Of a DNA stretch of 17,454 nt, positions 14,290-17,454 are shown piece after piece. The notes beneath the pieces are model-generated. The model saw only the letters and a list, made by a program, of their open reading frames with translations. It searched no databases and was not told the DNA's origin. The stretch lies in the NCBI GenBank assembly GCA_018378255.1, contig JAGZXV010000126.1:1-17454 (forward strand). Reading direction: 5' to 3'. The position numbers and the translations under genes were made by a program. Source of the stretch: Clostridiaceae bacterium (GTDB taxonomy: Bacteria; Bacillota; Clostridia; Lachnospirales; Lachnospiraceae). The stretch's first letter is position 1. Every line of letters starts with the position of its first letter.

Positions 14290-15879
14290 TTACCTCTTTC
14301 GCATGGTCCGCGGCAGTTCCCCAAACACCTTTTTATAGGTCTGGGAAAAATGGGAAAAATTGTTGTATCCCACCTTTGCAGCTATAATTCCGATCGGAAG
14401 GGCCGTAGTAGTCAGCAAATATCTGGCGGCCTCCATTTTCTGCCGGATAATATATTCTTTCAGAGAGTAGCCTGTTTCTTTTTTGAAAACCCGGTTTAAA
14501 TAATCAGGGCTTAAATGAACGTAATCCGCAATCTGATGCCGGTGGATTTCCTCATCCTGATGGGCCTTCACGTAGCTTTCTACCTGGGCTACAAGATCCA
14601 CGGAACTGAGTTCAGGTTCCTTATGTTCAAACAGTCCAACCATAGCATGGGCAAGCTGCTTCATAGCTTCTATGGATTTCATACCGTTGATATAATAATT
14701 GTATCCGTCTTTTGTATTCAGAAGAAGTTTCACCATATCCCGTGATTTGGGAGCCGCCTGATAGATAAGCCGGATGAAGTCCGTATAGATATGCTTTAGC
14801 TGCTCCGCATTTAAAGCCCCCTGTTCTGCAAGCTCATCCAGCAGTCCGCAGAACTCCTCTTCCATCTGGACGCCGTAGCCTTCCGACAGCTGTTTCATCC
14901 ATCTCTCCCTCCGGAAACCGTTTATGGTTATTTTCTGCGGCTGGTTTTCCACTTCATCCATAAAAATACCGGATGTCATGGCAACATTATCCAGACGCAT
15001 TTTCTCCAGCTGCCGGTACAGCGAACTCACAGTTTTCCAGTTCTCCGCCTGTTTTGCATATATGGCCGTATCACATCCAAGATACCCGGAACACACCTGG
15101 GAAAACAGGGAGAACTGGCGTTGGATGCTTTCTGAATCACAGGAGATTTCGTCCCGGCTCCAGATCAGAAGGGCGAACTGGTACATTTCAATCTGGTTCA
15201 TCAAAAAGCTGTAATGATATCCTTCCAGTATCTCTCCGATCACATTGCTCATGGAAGACCATAAAAGCCCCGGCTCCCACGGTTCGCTGCTGGTCCAGCG
15301 CATTACCTGGATAATCCCCAGCCAGCAGTTTTTTTCATCTCCCGGAAAATAGCCGGATTTAATCAGTTCCGCGTTGTTCCCTACCGTGATTTCCTTATTC
15401 TTGATATCGTCATTTCTGATAATATATGTCAAAAAATTGGATACCAGGCTCACTTTATGACGGTCAAAATACCTGCCGATTTTCTTATATCTGTCCGCGT
15501 CATGCCTCAGCTTCAGATCGTCAATCACCTTTTGCACCGCGTTTTCCAGTTCCGCGCTGGAAGCCGGCTGGAGAATATAGTTTTTAGCGCCCATCTCCAT
15601 GGCCCTTTTGGCATAGTTAAACTCTGCATGGGAGGACAGAATGATAAATGCCGGCGGATGATCCATTTCCATCGTCCACCGAAGCAGAGATAAACCGTCT
15701 TCTTCCGGCATCTCCACATCGCAAAGAACGATATCCACCTGATATTTTCCCATCAGTTCTCTGGCCTGTTCTGCGGAAAATGCCGCCAAAGTCAGAGTAA
15801 ACCCCAGTCTCACCCAGTCCACACTATGCAGAATACTGCCAACCACTTCTCTCTGGTCATCTACTACCAGCAATGTCAT
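14290..15879 (-). CDS. Response regulator with AraC-type output (YesN-like)
   Basis: A 529-residue cytoplasmic transcription factor. The receiver domain (1-120) has acidic residues D7-D8 in VVDDQ, phosphoacceptor D54 in VLCDVEMP, and S82 in ILSS. The position usually held by the conserved lysine (LKP) is Gln104 in YILQP. A long middle region (about 130-420), of the kind common in YesN relatives, has no recognised motif. The C-terminal AraC DNA-binding domain (about 425-529) carries two helix-turn-helix units, with ADYVHLSPDYLNRVFKKETG and the conserved GYNNFSHFSQTYKKVFG. The gene begins two bases after the kinase stop codon, and its GGAG site lies inside the kinase gene, so the pair is coupled. 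The likely targets are its own operon and the downstream transporter-sulfatase operon, by proximity. Confidence 0.93.
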   Translation of the reverse strand: MTLLVVDDQREVVGSILHSVDWVRLGFTLTLAAFSAEQARELMGKYQVDIVLCDVEMPEEDGLSLLRWTMEMDHPPAFIILSSHAEFNYAKRAMEMGAKNYILQPASSAELENAVQKVIDDLKLRHDADRYKKIGRYFDRHKVSLVSNFLTYIIRNDDIKNKEITVGNNAELIKSGYFPGDEKNCWLGIIQVMRWTSSEPWEPGLLWSSMSNVIGEILEGYHYSFLMNQIEMYQFALLIWSRDEISCDSESIQRQFSLFSQVCSGYLGCDTAIYAKQAENWKTVSSLYRQLEKMRLDNVAMTSGIFMDEVENQPQKITINGFRRERWMKQLSEGYGVQMEEEFCGLLDELAEQGALNAEQLKHIYTDFIRLIYQAAPKSRDMVKLLLNTKDGYNYYINGMKSIEAMKQLAHAMVGLFEHKEPELSSVDLVAQVESYVKAHQDEEIHRHQIADYVHLSPDYLNRVFKKETGYSLKEYIIRQKMEAARYLLTTTALPIGIIAAKVGYNNFSHFSQTYKKVFGELPRTMRKR

Positions 15880-15881
15880 AC

Positions 15882-17454
15882 CTATTCTCCACTCCCCTCT
15901 GTCTCAAAAAACAGGTCAACTACAGCCCCGTCCGCATTATAAAATCCATAGCTGAACTTGTCTCCATAGAGAAGACGGCACCGGTGCAGCACATTACCGA
16001 TTCCCACACCGCCTTCATAATCAGCTTCCACCCGGCCTCCGTTAATCTTCTCCATCACCTCCGGCTGGAAACCGGCCCCGTTGTCAGCCACAGTTATGCT
16101 GAGAATACGGCTTCCTTCCATCTGAAGCAGCTTTACTTTGATCTGTATTTTCAATATCTGATCCGGATGTCTGCCGTATTTAACGGAATTTTCCACAAAG
16201 GTCAAAAGGCTGATAGACGGCACTTTAAATCCCATGGCATCCGGCATAATATCCGTCTCGCACTGCATCTGCTGGGAATAGCTGTTGGAAAACAGCCGGA
16301 CATAATTCTGGCAGTACAAAATCTCCTGTTCCAGGTCCACCTGGGCATCCTCTATGGAAAATACATAGCGGAAATGCCTGGACAGAAGAAGAATATTATT
16401 CTGGGTCTCCCCATAGCGCTTCTGTTCCATCAAGGCGTATAAATTCTTCAGGCAGTTCAGATAAAAATGAGGCCGGATCTGGTTCTGCAGAGACACCAGC
16501 TGAATCTGCTTCATCTCCAGCTCCTTCTCATAAGAACTGATTTTTAAATCTTTAATCTGCCTTATCATCCGGTTAAACGTATCATCCAGTTTTCTGAATT
16601 CCGTGTGCACAAAAGCGGAAGGGTTCTCCATCTCCATCCGCCCCGAACTGATGTCATCCATCCTCGCCATCAGCGTATCCATCGGCCTGAAATAATTCTT
16701 TTTCAGCAGCTTATAGGCGCATAGAATGAAGATCACAAATCCCCAGGACAAAGCCACCAGCAGTATCTGCAGAAGCTGCAGGTTGGAGGCGATTCCCTTA
16801 TACGGTACAAAATACATAACCGTGAAATTCTTTAAAGGAACCGAAGCCGTCCAGAAATCCCCGCTTTTTCCCCGGATACGCTGTGTTCCGGCGGACGCTT
16901 TGTCCCATGTGATCGCTTCATTTTTCAGCATTTCTATGTTGTTTTGCGGCTCTCCTTCCCAAAAGAAGGCCAGTGTCCCTTCCATATCACCGTCTTCCAG
17001 GGAAATATCCCCCATATGTTCTGCCTCAAATAAAGCAGTCAGCCAGGTTTCCCTGTTTTTCACTGCTTTATAAAAATAACGGCGGCCGCCGATTGTGAGG
17101 ATCCCCCAGGTATTAACCTCTAATTCCCCGCTTTCTATTCTCTCAGCCAGAAAACCGTTAAGCCCAAGCCACAGATTTACTTTCTCATCGTTCGTCAGAT
17201 AATTGGCTTCATTGATACAGGAAAGAGTTACCTCTCCCCCGGACGTATAGAGGTGTACGGCTGTCAGGCTGCCGTAATCCCTCATACGTTCCCTGATACT
17301 GCCATACACTTCATAACGGTTCAGCTCGTCTGCCGTTTCCTTTCCCGAACCCAGGCTCAGCTGGTGGATATGGGTGTTATTCAGCGCCATTTCATTCAAA
17401 TACCGGTTCACTCCGTCCATCTTCCGGTTGATATGCTCCGCGATTAAATACAGG
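15882..17454 (-). CDS. Sensor histidine kinase, YesM-like (5' end beyond window)
   Basis: A membrane sensor kinase whose reading frame stays open to the right window edge, so the start codon and first membrane helix are missing. Counting from the in-frame Met at 17420: an extracellular sensor region (about 1-210), a membrane helix (213-238), a HAMP domain (about 240-292), the phosphoacceptor His318 in QIRPHFYLNCLKNL, and an ATPase domain with the N box around N411 (ENSVKYG) and G1 box DNGAG (446-450) followed by GVGIGN. It belongs to the His_kinase (PF06580) class, which pairs with AraC-type regulators. The usual HFLYN segment reads HFYLN here. It heads or continues the sensory operon. Its extracellular domain either binds a ligand directly or contacts the co-encoded binding lipoprotein. 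Confidence 0.93.
   Translation of the reverse strand, partial: LYLIAEHINRKMDGVNRYLNEMALNNTHIHQLSLGSGKETADELNRYEVYGSIRERMRDYGSLTAVHLYTSGGEVTLSCINEANYLTNDEKVNLWLGLNGFLAERIESGELEVNTWGILTIGGRRYFYKAVKNRETWLTALFEAEHMGDISLEDGDMEGTLAFFWEGEPQNNIEMLKNEAITWDKASAGTQRIRGKSGDFWTASVPLKNFTVMYFVPYKGIASNLQLLQILLVALSWGFVIFILCAYKLLKKNYFRPMDTLMARMDDISSGRMEMENPSAFVHTEFRKLDDTFNRMIRQIKDLKISSYEKELEMKQIQLVSLQNQIRPHFYLNCLKNLYALMEQKRYGETQNNILLLSRHFRYVFSIEDAQVDLEQEILYCQNYVRLFSNSYSQQMQCETDIMPDAMGFKVPSISLLTFVENSVKYGRHPDQILKIQIKVKLLQMEGSRILSITVADNGAGFQPEVMEKINGGRVEADYEGGVGIGNVLHRCRLLYGDKFSYGFYNADGAVVDLFFETEGSGE

Noticed and set aside
1..17454. CRISPR arrays, tRNA or rRNA genes, transposases, phage genes, toxin-antitoxin or defence systems
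   Set aside because: No regularly spaced repeats, cloverleaf structures or related protein motifs were seen on either strand.

Overview
The window looks like chromosomal DNA of an anaerobic gut-type Firmicute, most likely Lachnospiraceae (Clostridium cluster XIVa, Enterocloster/Hungatella-like). This is inferred from the gdpP-rplI-dnaB gene order, strong AAGGAGG-type ribosome binding sites, Cys-type sulfatases and the YesM/YesN-like two-component system. Every convincing gene lies on the minus strand, so transcription runs from high to low coordinates.

Region by region, in transcription order. (1) 17454-12811: a sensory operon of a sensor histidine kinase (cut by the window edge), a REC-AraC response regulator, and an extracellular solute-binding lipoprotein of the DUF3502-containing type. 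It ends at a strong intrinsic terminator (12716-12758). (2) 12715-12456: a gene-free leader of about 260 bases with three copies of a CTAT-N2-AG near-palindrome. (3) 12455-4462: a six-gene operon encoding an RbsA-like ABC ATPase, an RbsC-like permease, a long sugar-type binding lipoprotein, a second RbsC-like permease and two Cys-type sulfatases. It ends at a hairpin terminator (4392-4440). (4) 4391-4165: a short intergenic stretch with a 9-bp inverted repeat and a clear extended -10 promoter. (5) 4134-283: the housekeeping operon gdpP-rplI-dnaB (c-di-AMP phosphodiesterase, ribosomal protein L9, replicative helicase). (6) 282-1: a GC-rich island of about 67% G+C ending in a long hairpin, which looks like an intergenic repeat element rather than a normal gene.

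The accessory part reads as one functional locus. The two-component system, perhaps with its co-encoded binding protein as a ligand receptor, would sense a compound outside the cell and switch on the neighbouring transport/sulfatase operon. The CUT2-type importer has two different permeases and an asymmetric ATPase, and would bring in a small, probably sulfated molecule. Both sulfatases lack signal peptides, so removal of sulfate should happen in the cytoplasm after uptake. No glycoside hydrolase, kinase or sulfatase maturase (anSME) is present, so the substrate cannot be named and the maturase must be encoded elsewhere. No tRNA, rRNA, CRISPR array or transposase was seen.
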